Assembly: GCA_001871115.1 (NCBI GenBank)
Contig: MNUR01000136.1
Location: 1-43,984 of the forward strand
Source of the DNA: Elusimicrobia bacterium CG1_02_56_21
Lineage (GTDB): Bacteria > Elusimicrobiota > Elusimicrobia > Elusimicrobiales > UBA9959
Length of the DNA stretch: 43,984 nucleotides
Reading direction: 5' to 3'
Each line of letters starts with the position of its first letter. Positions within the stretch are counted from its first letter, which is position 1. Below the pieces are notes generated by a model that did not search any database, had not been told where the DNA came from, and worked only from the letters and a program-made list of their open reading frames with translations. Of the stretch, positions 1 through 8,180 are shown one piece after another. The translations under genes were made by a program, and so were the position numbers.

Positions 1-628
1 CCCCCTGGAAACCGATAACCCGCTCTACTCCGGAGCAGGATGCCGAGGGGCCGATGCCGTAATAGACGCGCCGGCAAACATTGCGTATTGACCCGCTATT
101 GGACAGCCAGAGGTCACCGAGGCTGCCGCCGGTGGGGACCGTCTGGAAGTCCCCTATAACCTGCAAACGGTTTGCCTGGGAAAGAATGAGCCTGGCAGAG
201 AAATCCTGCCCCATGGTCTGGCTGAAGTCTATATAAGGGGTCCCGCCGGCGCCTCCCAGTTCTATTGAGCCGCCCTGGTCTATATTAAGCGCGGATTTAT
301 TTGTTCCCCACATTATGCTGTTGTCGGTACTTATAGCCCCGTTCCCCACCTCCAGCTTAACGGTGTTACTGCGCCGCGCATTGTTCCCGTTGTAACCTGT
401 GCCCAACCTGACATAACTGGCATTGCCGCCGTCCCTGGCCAATATAGTGTTGCCGGTGGTAAGGATGCTGACATAGCCGCCATAAGGGGCCGGGTAGTAA
501 GTGGTAAGGGTCAGGCTTTCGGAGCCCAGGTAGCCGGGACTCCAGGCCAGGAATAAAAAAGCCAAAGCAAGCAGTGCCTGCTTGCGGCTAAAACTCAATT
601 TAACAACGATTTCTCTGGTGGTTTCCAT
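1..628 (-). CDS. Secreted/surface protein, partial (C-terminus beyond left edge)
   Basis: The reading frame is open from the ATG at 628 to the left edge, giving at least 209 residues, so the C-terminus is missing. An AAGGGGAGG Shine-Dalgarno lies 4 nt before the ATG. A basic start is followed by a hydrophobic stretch (about residues 18-31, with ALLALAFLFLAW), which looks like a signal peptide or anchor. Right after it comes the motif TTYYPAPYG, then Gly/Asn/Ser/Thr-rich sequence with repeated short beta-like segments (for example GGSIELGGAGG). This composition suits an exported adhesin, pseudopilin or cell-surface protein. No enzymatic motif is visible. I do not recognise the family with certainty. 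The same signal-plus-TTYYPxPYG layout is something I associate with Elusimicrobiota surface proteins, which is recollection and not proof. Confidence 0.75.
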   Translation of the reverse strand, partial: METTREIVVKLSFSRKQALLALAFLFLAWSPGYLGSESLTLTTYYPAPYGGYVSILTTGNTILARDGGNASYVRLGTGYNGNNARRSNTVKLEVGNGAISTDNSIMWGTNKSALNIDQGGSIELGGAGGTPYIDFSQTMGQDFSARLILSQANRLQVIGDFQTVPTGGSLGDLWLSNSGSIRNVCRRVYYGIGPSASCSGVERVIGFQG

Positions 629-697
629 AAAACCTCCCCTTCCGGGACCTACTCTGCCTAAATGCCCGGCCACAACCCTGTACTCGTATATATAGTT

Positions 698-726
698 AGT
701 CTAGCAGATAATATTACTGTTTTCAA
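698..726 (-). promoter_or_regulatory. Candidate sigma70-type promoter for the surface protein
   Basis: On the minus strand, TTGAAA (721-726) and TAGACT (698-703) are separated by exactly 17 nt. The predicted start of transcription would leave a 5' leader of roughly 60 nt before the ATG at 628, which carries its own Shine-Dalgarno. The stretch 661-800 is AT-richer than its surroundings and holds no convincing gene. Confidence 0.4.
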
Positions 727-802
727 TGGGAAACACAGTTATAGTGATAATACCCAAAAAAAGGTGTTTTCAAGACTGTTAAAGGAATCGGCAGCCTGCG
801 GC

Positions 803-1195
803 TTAAAGAAGGGCTATAGTGAAAGGCGCCTTGTGTTTTTCCAGCAGGAAAGCCCTGGCTTCCCCGGCCACATCGGCGAAGTCTTCCTGGTCTTTGGCAG
901 AGGACCGCAGAAAATCGGAGGAATTGCGGATCAGGAGGGCGTAGCCTTTGGCGGGAAGTTCTTCAGGCAGGGAGCGCAGGCAGTCCAGGAGCGCGTCCCA
1001 GTTCCTGCCGAAATAGGCGGGGAACCGGAAAGCCGTGGCTATAACATCCATAAGCTCCGCCTTATCGCGCACCGCCGCTCCGTCTATTGCCGCGACAAAA
1101 TAAAAAGGCGGAGGAAATATTTCAGCTATTTCCTCCGCCGTCAAAGCCCGGGCCTTAAGATCCAGGAAAAGTCCCTCTCCCCCGGGCAGGCCCAT
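803..1195 (-). CDS. Barstar-family ribonuclease inhibitor
   Basis: This 130-residue cytoplasmic protein matches the barstar family. It has the core DGAAVRDKAELMDVIATAF followed by FPAYFGRNWDALLDCLRSL (about residues 38-75), the acidic helix that plugs the active site of barnase-type RNases. It starts 3 nt after the stop of the upstream gene, a secreted guanyl-specific RNase, so the two are almost certainly co-transcribed and translationally coupled. The expected role is to protect the producing cell from its own RNase before export. The length is slightly above classic barstar (about 90 residues), with extra residues mainly at the N-terminus. There is no signal peptide, as expected for an immunity protein. 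The family call is strong; the pairing with this RNase is inferred from adjacency. Confidence 0.88.
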   Translation of the reverse strand: MGLPGGEGLFLDLKARALTAEEIAEIFPPPFYFVAAIDGAAVRDKAELMDVIATAFRFPAYFGRNWDALLDCLRSLPEELPAKGYALLIRNSSDFLRSSAKDQEDFADVAGEARAFLLEKHKAPFTIALL

Positions 1196-1198
1196 AGC

Positions 1199-1807
1199 CT
1201 ATCTCACCACGGTAAGCAGAATGAAGTTGGCATAATGGTCGGGGGTGTAGTAAACCTTCTCGCCGCCGCCGATTATTACACGTTCGGAACCCCGGGCGCT
1301 GAGATCGGGAGCGACCTGGTAAGTGGTTCCGCCGATAACTACCACATGCGGGGCCTTTCCGGTGAGCAGGGTATACTCGCGATAAAAACCGTTCGGCTGC
1401 CTGGGGAGCCGGCCTTCTTTATTTTTAAATACAGACCCGTCCTGGGAGTAAGGCAGGTGCACGCCGTTATAAATATCGCTGACCAGTTTCAATATAGCTT
1501 TCACCCTGACCGGGTCTTCTATTTTAGGGGTCAGGTCGGTACCGGGAGCCGGGGCCGAAGCGCGGACTTCGGTTCCGGGAACTTCGGCCGGAAGCGCCGG
1601 GGTTCCGGCTTCCGCAATGGACGGAAGCACAGCCAGGCTGCCTGCGGTTGAGCCGTAGAGCAGGTCTCCCAGGGCGGAGACGGAAACCGCCGCGCCCCGG
1701 GGATTAACTCCGGGAGCGCCGGCAAAAGCTGAAAGCGAAGGAATGGTAAAAACCAAAATCGCCGCGAGATTCAACCACAGTTTTTTATTTTTAAGCATCC
1801 TGGACAT
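1199..1807 (-). CDS. Secreted guanyl-specific ribonuclease (barnase / RNase Sa family)
   Basis: An N-terminal signal peptide (hydrophobic core about residues 9-29, ending SAFA) is followed by an Ala/Pro-rich linker to about residue 98. A ribonuclease domain then runs to the C-terminus at residue 202. The domain shows DGSVFKNKEGRLP (residues 123-135), FYREYTLLTG and TPDHYANFILL, all typical of RNase Sa/barnase. The family's catalytic trio is present as Glu144, Arg176 and His191. The product should cleave RNA after G outside the cytoplasm, and the barstar gene follows 3 nt downstream. The ATG at 1807 directly abuts an AAAGG. The in-frame ATG at 1798 sits about 8 nt behind that Shine-Dalgarno and may be the true start. 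A role in competition between bacteria or in nutrient scavenging is inference. Confidence 0.88.
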   Translation of the reverse strand: MSRMLKNKKLWLNLAAILVFTIPSLSAFAGAPGVNPRGAAVSVSALGDLLYGSTAGSLAVLPSIAEAGTPALPAEVPGTEVRASAPAPGTDLTPKIEDPVRVKAILKLVSDIYNGVHLPYSQDGSVFKNKEGRLPRQPNGFYREYTLLTGKAPHVVVIGGTTYQVAPDLSARGSERVIIGGGEKVYYTPDHYANFILLTVVR

Positions 1808-1950
1808 CCTTTAGGATTGAATTAATTTTTTACGGCGTGTATATTTTAGGCTATTGTAAAAATATTCAAAGGGCACATGGGCCCATAAAGAAGTAGGCCT
1901 TAAGACCCATATTATCCTTTGTGACCTTAATTTATGGTTCCGGCCGCAGC

Positions 1951-1987
1951 AAATAAAGAGAGCCGCCAGCGGCGGCCCTCTTCTTTT
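1951..1987 (-). terminator. Rho-independent terminator, probably bidirectional
   Basis: A GCCGCC/GGCGGC stem with flanking AAGAG/CTCTT pairs (about 1956-1983) and a three-base loop lies just past the phoH-like stop codon. On the minus strand it is followed by TTTATTT; on the plus strand by TTCTTTTT. Confidence 0.7.
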
Positions 1988-2007
1988 TCCGGCCATTGCC
2001 CGGATGT

Positions 2008-3309
2008 CTACAGCAGCTCCGCCACCAGCGCCGCAAGCTGGCTGCGCTCGGTTTTTGTGAAAGTAAGATGGCCGTACAATTTCTGCCCGCGCATACGGTC
2101 CACAATATACGTTAAGCCGTTAGAGGCCACGTCCAGGTAAGGGTTATCTATCTGGTACGGGTCTCCGGTCACTACAACCTTGGTCCCGTCCCCGGCCCTG
2201 GAAAGAATGGTTTTTATCTCGTGCGGGGTCAGGTTCTGCGCGTCGTCCACGATCATATACTGCTTGGGCAGCGAGCGGCCGCGGATATGGGTCACGGAAG
2301 CGATCTCTATTTTCTCGTTCTGAAGCAGGTACTCGAATTTTTCTATGGCGCTTTCCTGATGGCGCTTGTCCATGATGAATTCCAGGTTATCGTAGATCGC
2401 CCCCATCCAGGTGGAGAGTTTTTCTTCCTTGGTTCCGGGGATAAATCCTATATCCTTGCCTACCGGCACGATGGGGCGGCAGATAATAAGTTTGCGGTAG
2501 ACGTTCTCTTCCACGGCTTTCTGCAGCCCGCAGACCAGGGACATCAGGGTTTTACCCGTACCGGCCGCGCCCAGCATCGTAACGAGCTTAACCGAGTCGT
2601 CCAGCAGCAGCTCCATCGCGCAGCGCTGCTCCTTGTTTATCGGCCGGATGCCCCACGGTGAAGGCTCCGGATTGAGGGTTCTCAACTTGGTATTGTCGGC
2701 CGGGTCCACGCGGCCGATGGCGGATTTCTTCGGGTCCCCTTTGGCGCGCAGCACCACGAACTCATTAGGCGACAGATCTTTATCCGGGCTGTCAATAACG
2801 TGATCTTTATAAAATTTATCAACATCCGCCCCGGTCGTCTCTATCGAGACCAGGCCGGGATAAAGCTCGTCCACGTTAACCTTTCCCGCTTCGTAATCCT
2901 CGGCGCTTAAACCCACGGCTTCAGCCTTGAGGCGCAGGTTTATGTCCTTGGTGACCAGGATGGCGCTGTGTTTTTTCTGCTCATACCAGTAAGCGGTGTT
3001 AAGGATGCGGTTATCCATCTCGAGCAGCTTAAATTCTTTCGGCAGGACCTGTACATGATCGAGGTCGACTATCAGCGTTCCGCCGTTCTCCATCTTAACC
3101 CCGGAGTTCAGTTTGCCCTTTGACCGGTGCTCGTCCAGTTTGCGGGAGACCACGCGCGCGCTTTTACCGCGCTCATCCGCCGCGTTCTTGAACGTATCCA
3201 GCTCTTCTATTACGGAAATGGGGATCACTACGGTATTATCTTCAAATTTGGAAAAGGATAGGGGGTCGTGTATCAGCACATTGGTGTCGAGGATATAAAC
3301 TTTTTTCAT
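2008..3309 (-). CDS. PIN domain-PhoH family ATPase (PhoH2/YlaK type)
   Basis: This 433-residue protein fuses an N-terminal PIN nuclease domain to a C-terminal PhoH ATPase. The PIN domain begins YILDTNVLIHDP and carries the usual acidic residues (Asp8, Glu35/Glu36, Asp99, Asp122). The PhoH part has a Walker A GAAGTGKT (247-254), a Walker B YMIVDD (351-356) and the sensor-like VVVTGDPYQID (378-388). Proteins of this architecture are RNA-unwinding and RNA-cleaving enzymes in the cytoplasm. In actinobacteria they have been studied as part of a toxin-antitoxin pair, but no small partner ORF is seen upstream here. GGGAG lies about 8 nt before the ATG, supporting this start. The gene stands alone, ends at a terminator, and diverges from bamA across a 251-bp gap in which I see no gene. 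Confidence 0.93.
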   Translation of the reverse strand: MKKVYILDTNVLIHDPLSFSKFEDNTVVIPISVIEELDTFKNAADERGKSARVVSRKLDEHRSKGKLNSGVKMENGGTLIVDLDHVQVLPKEFKLLEMDNRILNTAYWYEQKKHSAILVTKDINLRLKAEAVGLSAEDYEAGKVNVDELYPGLVSIETTGADVDKFYKDHVIDSPDKDLSPNEFVVLRAKGDPKKSAIGRVDPADNTKLRTLNPEPSPWGIRPINKEQRCAMELLLDDSVKLVTMLGAAGTGKTLMSLVCGLQKAVEENVYRKLIICRPIVPVGKDIGFIPGTKEEKLSTWMGAIYDNLEFIMDKRHQESAIEKFEYLLQNEKIEIASVTHIRGRSLPKQYMIVDDAQNLTPHEIKTILSRAGDGTKVVVTGDPYQIDNPYLDVASNGLTYIVDRMRGQKLYGHLTFTKTERSQLAALVAELL

Positions 3310-3560
3310 TTATTTTCTCCCTATTGTCCCGCGCTGTTTGTAATACCGGCTAATTTTAGCATAAAAAGTTGAAACCGCATTTTTGTCCGGCCGGGAAATC
3401 CGCGGGCTGTCCGGCCGGAGCAGTAAAGCCGGCCCCGGGGCCGACAGCCTCGTCAGGGCGATGACTATACCGCGGCAAAAATAGTAAGATATCTATATTG
3501 TGGCTATACCCCGCCAATAAACTCCGGCGCGGCCCGCCAATTATTTACTTTCAAGGATAT

Positions 3561-6071
3561 ATGAAAAAAACCCTGCTGCCGCTTCTATTGACCGCCTTCT
3601 CGTTTTCCGCAGTTTTTGCGCAGACTCCGCCCCAATCCCCGCCTTCAGGCCTCCCCGGAGCTACCGCGGGGGAAAAGCTCTCTCCCGACCAGCTTCAGGA
3701 ATGGATGAGGAGCCACGGACTGGCGCCGGCGGCGCCGGCCCCCGGAACCCTGCCCGGGATGACGGCAGCAGAAACCGCCGGACCCGAAACCGTGACCGCG
3801 GAACGGGAGAGCCGGAGCGACGGCCCCTGGGAAGTTGCCGAAACCGCCGCGCAGGGACAAGTGAACCTCAAAGCCAAAACTGTCCTCCGGGCGGGAAAAG
3901 CCAGGAAGGGCCGCATTTACCTTAAGGATTTCGTAAGCCAGGACATAGAGGCTATCCTGGCACTGGGCAGCGTAGAGAAGGTTTCCGTGGACATAGAGGA
4001 ACTGCCTGGCCGCCGGGTATCCCCGAAACTTGCGGAAGCCGCGGCTTCCTCCACCCCGGTGAGGGTCACTTACATCATCTCCGAGAAGCCAATGGTAAAA
4101 ACCATAACCGTCGAAGGGGCCAGGGGCATCTCCAAGTCGGGGGTTAAAGACGAGATGACGCTCAAAGAGAAAGATTTTTTTGACGAGCTGAAAATACGCG
4201 AAGGCCTGATAAAGATCGCGGATAAATACCGCGAGAAAGGCTATATAGACGCCAAAACCGATTACGAGGTACGCTTCGACACCGCCGCCTCCCTGGCCTT
4301 CCTCACCATTTCCGTGACCGAAGGGAAAAAAGCGCGGGTCGCCGCGGTAGAAATAGAGGGCGCCGCCGGCTTCCGCCTGGAGAAACTGGTCAAGAAGATG
4401 AAGAACCGGCCGAAAAAGATCTACTCGCCGAACGAGCTGGACAAGGATTTCAAAACCCTTGCGGATTTCTACAAGAACCGCGGCTACGCCGACTTCAGCC
4501 TGAATTCCTCCTCCGTAACTTTCAATACCGACCGCTCGGAAGTTACCATTAAACTCTCGATTACAGAAGGCAATAAACAGAAATTCGGCGCCACTTTCTT
4601 CGCAGGCAACACGGTCTACATGCCCAGCGAACTGAACCCCGTACTGGAATACCGCCGCGGAAAGGTCTTCAGCCAGGAACGCTTTGACGACTCTATCCGC
4701 GCTATCCAGGACAAATACGCGGACAAAGGCTACCTTAAAGCCTCCCTGGCCCCCGACCGGGTCTATAATGAAAAGACCGGCGAAACCGACATCACCTTCA
4801 GCATAACTGAAAATACCCAGGTCTTCGTCGATCACGTGGACCTGGAAGGGAACAGGGCTACCAAGTCCTACGTTTTAAAACGCGAAATAACGCAGAAAGA
4901 GGGGGAAGTCTTCAGTTCCTCTAAAATACGGCGCAGCCAGGAGAAGATCTTCAACCTGGGCTTCATAGACGACGTTAGCCCCGTGATCAACCCCACCGCC
5001 GACCCTGACAAGGTGGACCTGGTTTTCGACGTCGCCGAGGGTAAGCCCGGTATGCTGACGGCAGGCGCCGGGATCTCATCCACCGACGGCCTGGTGGGCA
5101 CGCTCTCGCTCTCCCACATGAATCTCTTCGGCCGGGCCTACAGGACCTCCCTGTCATGGAACTTCGGCAAGCGGGTGCAGGACTACTACCTGAGCCTGTC
5201 CACCCCCTGGATAGGAAAACACCCGACCTCCCTGGGCGGAGACATCTTCAATACCCGTCATTACAAGCCCTACAAAACCGATATCAGCGCCTATACCGAG
5301 CGCCGTACCGGAGGCAAGATCACCCTGGGGCCGCGCTTCGAAGAGGATAAATACCGCCTGACCACCGCTTACACTTACGAAAAGGTCCGCATCACCGACG
5401 TCAGCCAGATCTACCAGGGAGAACTCTCGGCCGGAACCAGCGTCACCTCCTCCGTCTACCTGGAATTCGCGCGCGACACCCGCGATAATGTGTGGGACCC
5501 CACCCGCGGGACCAAAGCCTCCGTCGGCCTTGAATACGCCGGCGGCCCGCTGCAGGGGGACGTTAATTATTACAAGCCCACCTTCTCCTACAGCTACAAC
5601 AAAAAGCTGTTCTCCATAGACGACTACCCGTTCGTGCTGGCCATAGGGAACAGGTTCGGTTTCGTCGGGCGCTTCGGAGACACAAAAAAGGTCCCGGTCT
5701 ACGAGCGCTATTTCATCGGCGGGGCCGAGACCGTCCGCGGCTATGCCAATAACGGCCAGATAGGCCCGCCTAACGGCGGCAGGGTTTACGACGTCGCGAA
5801 CATAGAATTTAAATTCCCCCTGGCCCGGGAGCGCCGCCGCACCATAGTGCAGTGGGCTTTCTTTTTCGACATAGGAAATTCCTGGGACGGGTTTAACCGG
5901 CTCAGCGGCCGCTTCGGTTCCGGGACCACCGACCTTAAAACCGGAGCCGGCTTCGGCATCCGCTTCACCACCCCCGCCTTCCCGATACGCCTGGACTGGG
6001 GACACGGCTTCAATCACAAGACCGGAGAGCAGACTTCGGATATTTACTTTACGCTGGGGAACCTTTTTTAG
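3561..6071 (+). CDS. bamA: Outer membrane protein assembly factor BamA
   Basis: BamA inserts beta-barrel proteins into the outer membrane. I start it at 3561, where AAGGA precedes the ATG and a signal peptide follows (MKKTLLPLLL..., likely cleaved after FA at residue 20); the longer frame upstream lacks these signals. The 836-residue product has a Pro/Ala-rich linker (about 21-90) and repeated POTRA modules (about 95-470, with recurring YREKGYIDA, YKNRGYADF and YADKGYLKA signatures). A C-terminal 16-strand-type barrel domain includes the conserved VRGY loop motif (725-728) and ends in Phe, as beta-signal proteins do. The Pro-rich N-terminal linker before POTRA1 is longer than in E. coli BamA. 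It heads the envelope block and is followed by the ompH/skp-type gene, the classical order. Confidence 0.96.
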   Translation: MKKTLLPLLLTAFSFSAVFAQTPPQSPPSGLPGATAGEKLSPDQLQEWMRSHGLAPAAPAPGTLPGMTAAETAGPETVTAERESRSDGPWEVAETAAQGQVNLKAKTVLRAGKARKGRIYLKDFVSQDIEAILALGSVEKVSVDIEELPGRRVSPKLAEAAASSTPVRVTYIISEKPMVKTITVEGARGISKSGVKDEMTLKEKDFFDELKIREGLIKIADKYREKGYIDAKTDYEVRFDTAASLAFLTISVTEGKKARVAAVEIEGAAGFRLEKLVKKMKNRPKKIYSPNELDKDFKTLADFYKNRGYADFSLNSSSVTFNTDRSEVTIKLSITEGNKQKFGATFFAGNTVYMPSELNPVLEYRRGKVFSQERFDDSIRAIQDKYADKGYLKASLAPDRVYNEKTGETDITFSITENTQVFVDHVDLEGNRATKSYVLKREITQKEGEVFSSSKIRRSQEKIFNLGFIDDVSPVINPTADPDKVDLVFDVAEGKPGMLTAGAGISSTDGLVGTLSLSHMNLFGRAYRTSLSWNFGKRVQDYYLSLSTPWIGKHPTSLGGDIFNTRHYKPYKTDISAYTERRTGGKITLGPRFEEDKYRLTTAYTYEKVRITDVSQIYQGELSAGTSVTSSVYLEFARDTRDNVWDPTRGTKASVGLEYAGGPLQGDVNYYKPTFSYSYNKKLFSIDDYPFVLAIGNRFGFVGRFGDTKKVPVYERYFIGGAETVRGYANNGQIGPPNGGRVYDVANIEFKFPLARERRRTIVQWAFFFDIGNSWDGFNRLSGRFGSGTTDLKTGAGFGIRFTTPAFPIRLDWGHGFNHKTGEQTSDIYFTLGNLF

Positions 6072-6102
6072 AAGACCAGAGGACCGGAAGACTGGAGGAT
6101 GG
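6071..6102 (+). repeat. Degenerate octamer tandem repeat (GARGAYYR-like, 4 units)
   Basis: Starting on the last base of the bamA stop codon, four consecutive 8-bp units read GAAGACCA, GAGGACCG, GAAGACTG and GAGGATGG, after which the purine-rich pattern decays. It fills most of the 56-bp gap before the ompH/skp gene. Confidence 0.6.
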
Positions 6103-6127
6103 CCGGAAGGGGAGAGGCCTCGCATTT

Positions 6128-6970
6128 ATGAAAAAAATATTTTTCATTATTTTCTTCGCTTTGCCCGCGCTCAACGCCGGCGCGCTGGAACTGCTGCTTG
6201 AAGAGAACCGCGGCGAATCAGGGACGATCGGCTACGTAGATATAGACCGGGTATTCAAAGAATACTCCGGGACCACCGGCGCCCGCGAGGCCTTCGTGGC
6301 TGAAATAAAAAAGAAAGAAGACGCCCTGAACGCAAAGAAAGCCCTGATCTACGCCCTTAAGGCCGAGATAGCCAAACTCAGGCAGGAGCGGGAATTCGCC
6401 CTCACCCTGCCCTCCCTGCTGGAAACCCAGCGCAGCGTTGCGGAAGCGGTCACGGCAACGGCCGCGGCCATCCAGGCCGTGCAGGCCTCCACGCAAACCG
6501 TTCAGATCTCCACCCAGGCCGTACAGGCGTCCACAGGCCCCGTTGTCACTGAAGGCGCGGCTCTTACTTCTACAGCCGCGCCCCGGGCTTTGCCCTCCGC
6601 CCTGACTTCCCTGCCCGGAATGGGCGGTATAGACATGCCGGGAATAACCAGGGTCCCTGTATCACATTTCAAATTTTCAATTTCAACCTCAGTGCCGGAA
6701 ATAGACGCGGCTCTCTTAAAAAAAGAAAGCGGGCTCACTGACAAAGAGAACGAAATGCGCCTTTTCCAGCAAGAAACGGAACGCGAACTGCTCGAATACG
6801 AAAGCCGGAAAAGCGAGGTGCTCCTGGGCCGGATTTACATCGCGCTCAAAGAGCTGGCCGTAAAAGAGGAAGTCAGCGTTATAGTGGACAAGCGCAGCAT
6901 CCTGTTCGGCCAGAACGCGGTGGACCTGACCGGCAAGCTGCTGATAAAGCTGGAAGAGAGCGGCTTATGA
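6128..6970 (+). CDS. skp: OmpH/Skp-family periplasmic chaperone with low-complexity insert
   Basis: Skp holds unfolded outer-membrane proteins in the periplasm for BamA. The 280-residue product begins with a signal peptide ([19 protein letters not shown]). It then has the family hallmark [13 protein letters not shown] (about 34-46), a charged coiled-coil arm (about 58-90), a return coiled coil (about 200-232) and the C-terminal strand region [14 protein letters not shown] followed by VDLTGKLL. Classic Skp is about 160 residues. The extra length is an Ala/Thr/Gln/Pro-rich insert (about residues 98-195) at the tip of the hairpin, including three tandem 21-bp repeats. The stop overlaps the lpxD start (ATGA), so the pair is translationally coupled. 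The family is clear; the insert's role is unknown. Confidence 0.88.
   Translation: MKKIFFIIFFALPALNAGALELLLEENRGESGTIGYVDIDRVFKEYSGTTGAREAFVAEIKKKEDALNAKKALIYALKAEIAKLRQEREFALTLPSLLETQRSVAEAVTATAAAIQAVQASTQTVQISTQAVQASTGPVVTEGAALTSTAAPRALPSALTSLPGMGGIDMPGITRVPVSHFKFSISTSVPEIDAALLKKESGLTDKENEMRLFQQETERELLEYESRKSEVLLGRIYIALKELAVKEEVSVIVDKRSILFGQNAVDLTGKLLIKLEESGL
6476..6538 (+). repeat. Three 21-bp tandem repeats inside the skp-like gene
   Basis: Units at 6476-6496, 6497-6517 and 6518-6538 encode [14 protein letters not shown] and AVQASTG. They are in frame, so copy-number change would lengthen or shorten the insert without breaking the protein. Confidence 0.8.
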
Positions 6971-7995
6971 ACCTCACAGCCGCAGATATAGCCAGGATCG
7001 CGGAGGGGAAACTGCAGGGGGACGGGGCGCTCAGAATTTCCGGCGCGGCGCCGCTGGAGAAAGCCGGCCCCGCGGACCTGACTTTCCTCACGGAGCCCGC
7101 CATGCTGGTCGCGGGCGCCGGGTCAAAAGCCGGCTGTTTACTGGCCCCTGTCGGCTCGGACGTGCTTTTTAAGGATTTTGCCGGCGCGGTGGTTTTCACA
7201 AAAAACCCGAAATACGCTTTCATGCTGGCCCTGCGGCTGATTGAAAAAGAAGCCCGCCCGCTGCCGCCCCCAGGGATACACCCGTCCTCTTCCGTCGCGC
7301 CCTCGGCGCAGCTGGGCAAGGACATATATATAGGGCCGTTCGCCGTTATAGAAGAAGGCGCCTCGATATCCGAAGGCGCGGTCATAGAGGCGCAGTGCTA
7401 TGTCGGCCGCAACGCCAGGATCGGCCGCGGCGCGAGGCTTTACCCCGGGGTAAAGATAATGGACGGCTGCGAAATAGGAATGTCCTCAATATTGCACGCC
7501 GGGGTAACAATCGGTTCCGACGGCTTCGGCTATATCTCGCCGCGAGGAACCCATGAAAAAATACCCCAGCTGGGCAAGGTTATCGTCCAGGACAATGTTG
7601 AAATAGGCGCCAACACCACCATAGACCGCGCCGCCCTGGAAACCACTCTGATAGGCGGGGGAACCAAGATAGATAATCTGGTGCACATCGCCCATAACGT
7701 CAAAATAGGGAAGTTCTGCCTTATCCTGGCCCAGGCCGCTATCGCGGGGTCTACCGTTATCGGCGATAACACGATAATAGCGGGCCAGGCCGGGATCTCC
7801 GACCATTTAACCATCGGGGAGAATACCGTGGTGATGGGCAAGACCGGGGTGATTGCCAATCTGGGGCCGAACCAGATAGTGTTCGGCCACACGGCCAGGC
7901 CGCGCCTGCTGGCTATGAAAATAGAAGCCCTGCTCGGAAAGCTGCCCGAGATGAACAGGACCATAAACAAAATGAAGAAGCGCCTCGGGATCTAG
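6967..7995 (+). CDS. lpxD: UDP-3-O-(3-hydroxyacyl)glucosamine N-acyltransferase LpxD
   Basis: LpxD adds the second hydroxy fatty acid (amide-linked) to UDP-3-O-acyl-glucosamine, the third step of lipid A synthesis, using acyl-ACP in the cytoplasm. The 342-residue length is normal. An N-terminal uridine-binding domain (about 1-100, with [14 protein letters not shown]) leads into a long left-handed beta-helix of hexapeptide repeats (about 105-310). The catalytic His is in HIAHNVKIG (His243), preceded by the family signature [14 protein letters not shown]-terminal helix ([12 protein letters not shown]) closes the trimer arms. Its ATG overlaps the stop of the skp-like gene. Downstream lies a 185-bp gap with a palindromic repeat before lpxC. 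Confidence 0.97.
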   Translation: MNLTAADIARIAEGKLQGDGALRISGAAPLEKAGPADLTFLTEPAMLVAGAGSKAGCLLAPVGSDVLFKDFAGAVVFTKNPKYAFMLALRLIEKEARPLPPPGIHPSSSVAPSAQLGKDIYIGPFAVIEEGASISEGAVIEAQCYVGRNARIGRGARLYPGVKIMDGCEIGMSSILHAGVTIGSDGFGYISPRGTHEKIPQLGKVIVQDNVEIGANTTIDRAALETTLIGGGTKIDNLVHIAHNVKIGKFCLILAQAAIAGSTVIGDNTIIAGQAGISDHLTIGENTVVMGKTGVIANLGPNQIVFGHTARPRLLAMKIEALLGKLPEMNRTINKMKKRLGI

Positions 7996-8032
7996 TTTAA
8001 ATAGACAGGCGCGGACCATTAACAAAACCGGA

Positions 8033-8153
8033 GGGGCGGCAGGGGCTTTGCCCCGCGAACCCCTTGGGGAGGGGGGCCCCGCTTCGGGGGGAACCGCGCA
8101 ACGGTTCCCTTCTGCCCGGGGTGAGCGGGGTAAAACCCCTGCCAAGCCCCGCC
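8033..8153. repeat. Palindromic intergenic element, copy 1
   Basis: A roughly 120-bp structured element lies between lpxD and lpxC. Outer arms GGCAGGGGCTTTGCCCC and GGGGTAAAACCCCTGCC pair almost perfectly. The core, running from about 8055 to 8130, is nearly identical to the core of a second copy at 11212-11327 (shared blocks include CGAACCCCTTGGGGAG and AACCGCGCAACGGTTCCC). Inner hairpins can form within the core. It ends 27 nt before the lpxC start. An ATG inside the element opens a spurious upstream extension of lpxC. Confidence 0.85.
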
Positions 8154-8180
8154 CATACACAATGGGCTTTCTTTACCGGC

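Noticed and set aside
1811..1996. 61-residue ORF between the RNase and phoH genes
   Set aside because: It overlaps a terminator hairpin, has no Shine-Dalgarno, and its translation resembles no family.
3645..4835. 396-residue minus-strand ORF opposite bamA
   Set aside because: Antisense to a clear BamA. It has no Shine-Dalgarno and no recognisable domain; long antisense frames are common in GC-rich coding DNA.
8064..8180. N-terminal extension of lpxC
   Set aside because: It is translated from the palindromic repeat; the same MGRGAPLRG start recurs at 11243 before an unrelated gene, so it belongs to the repeat.
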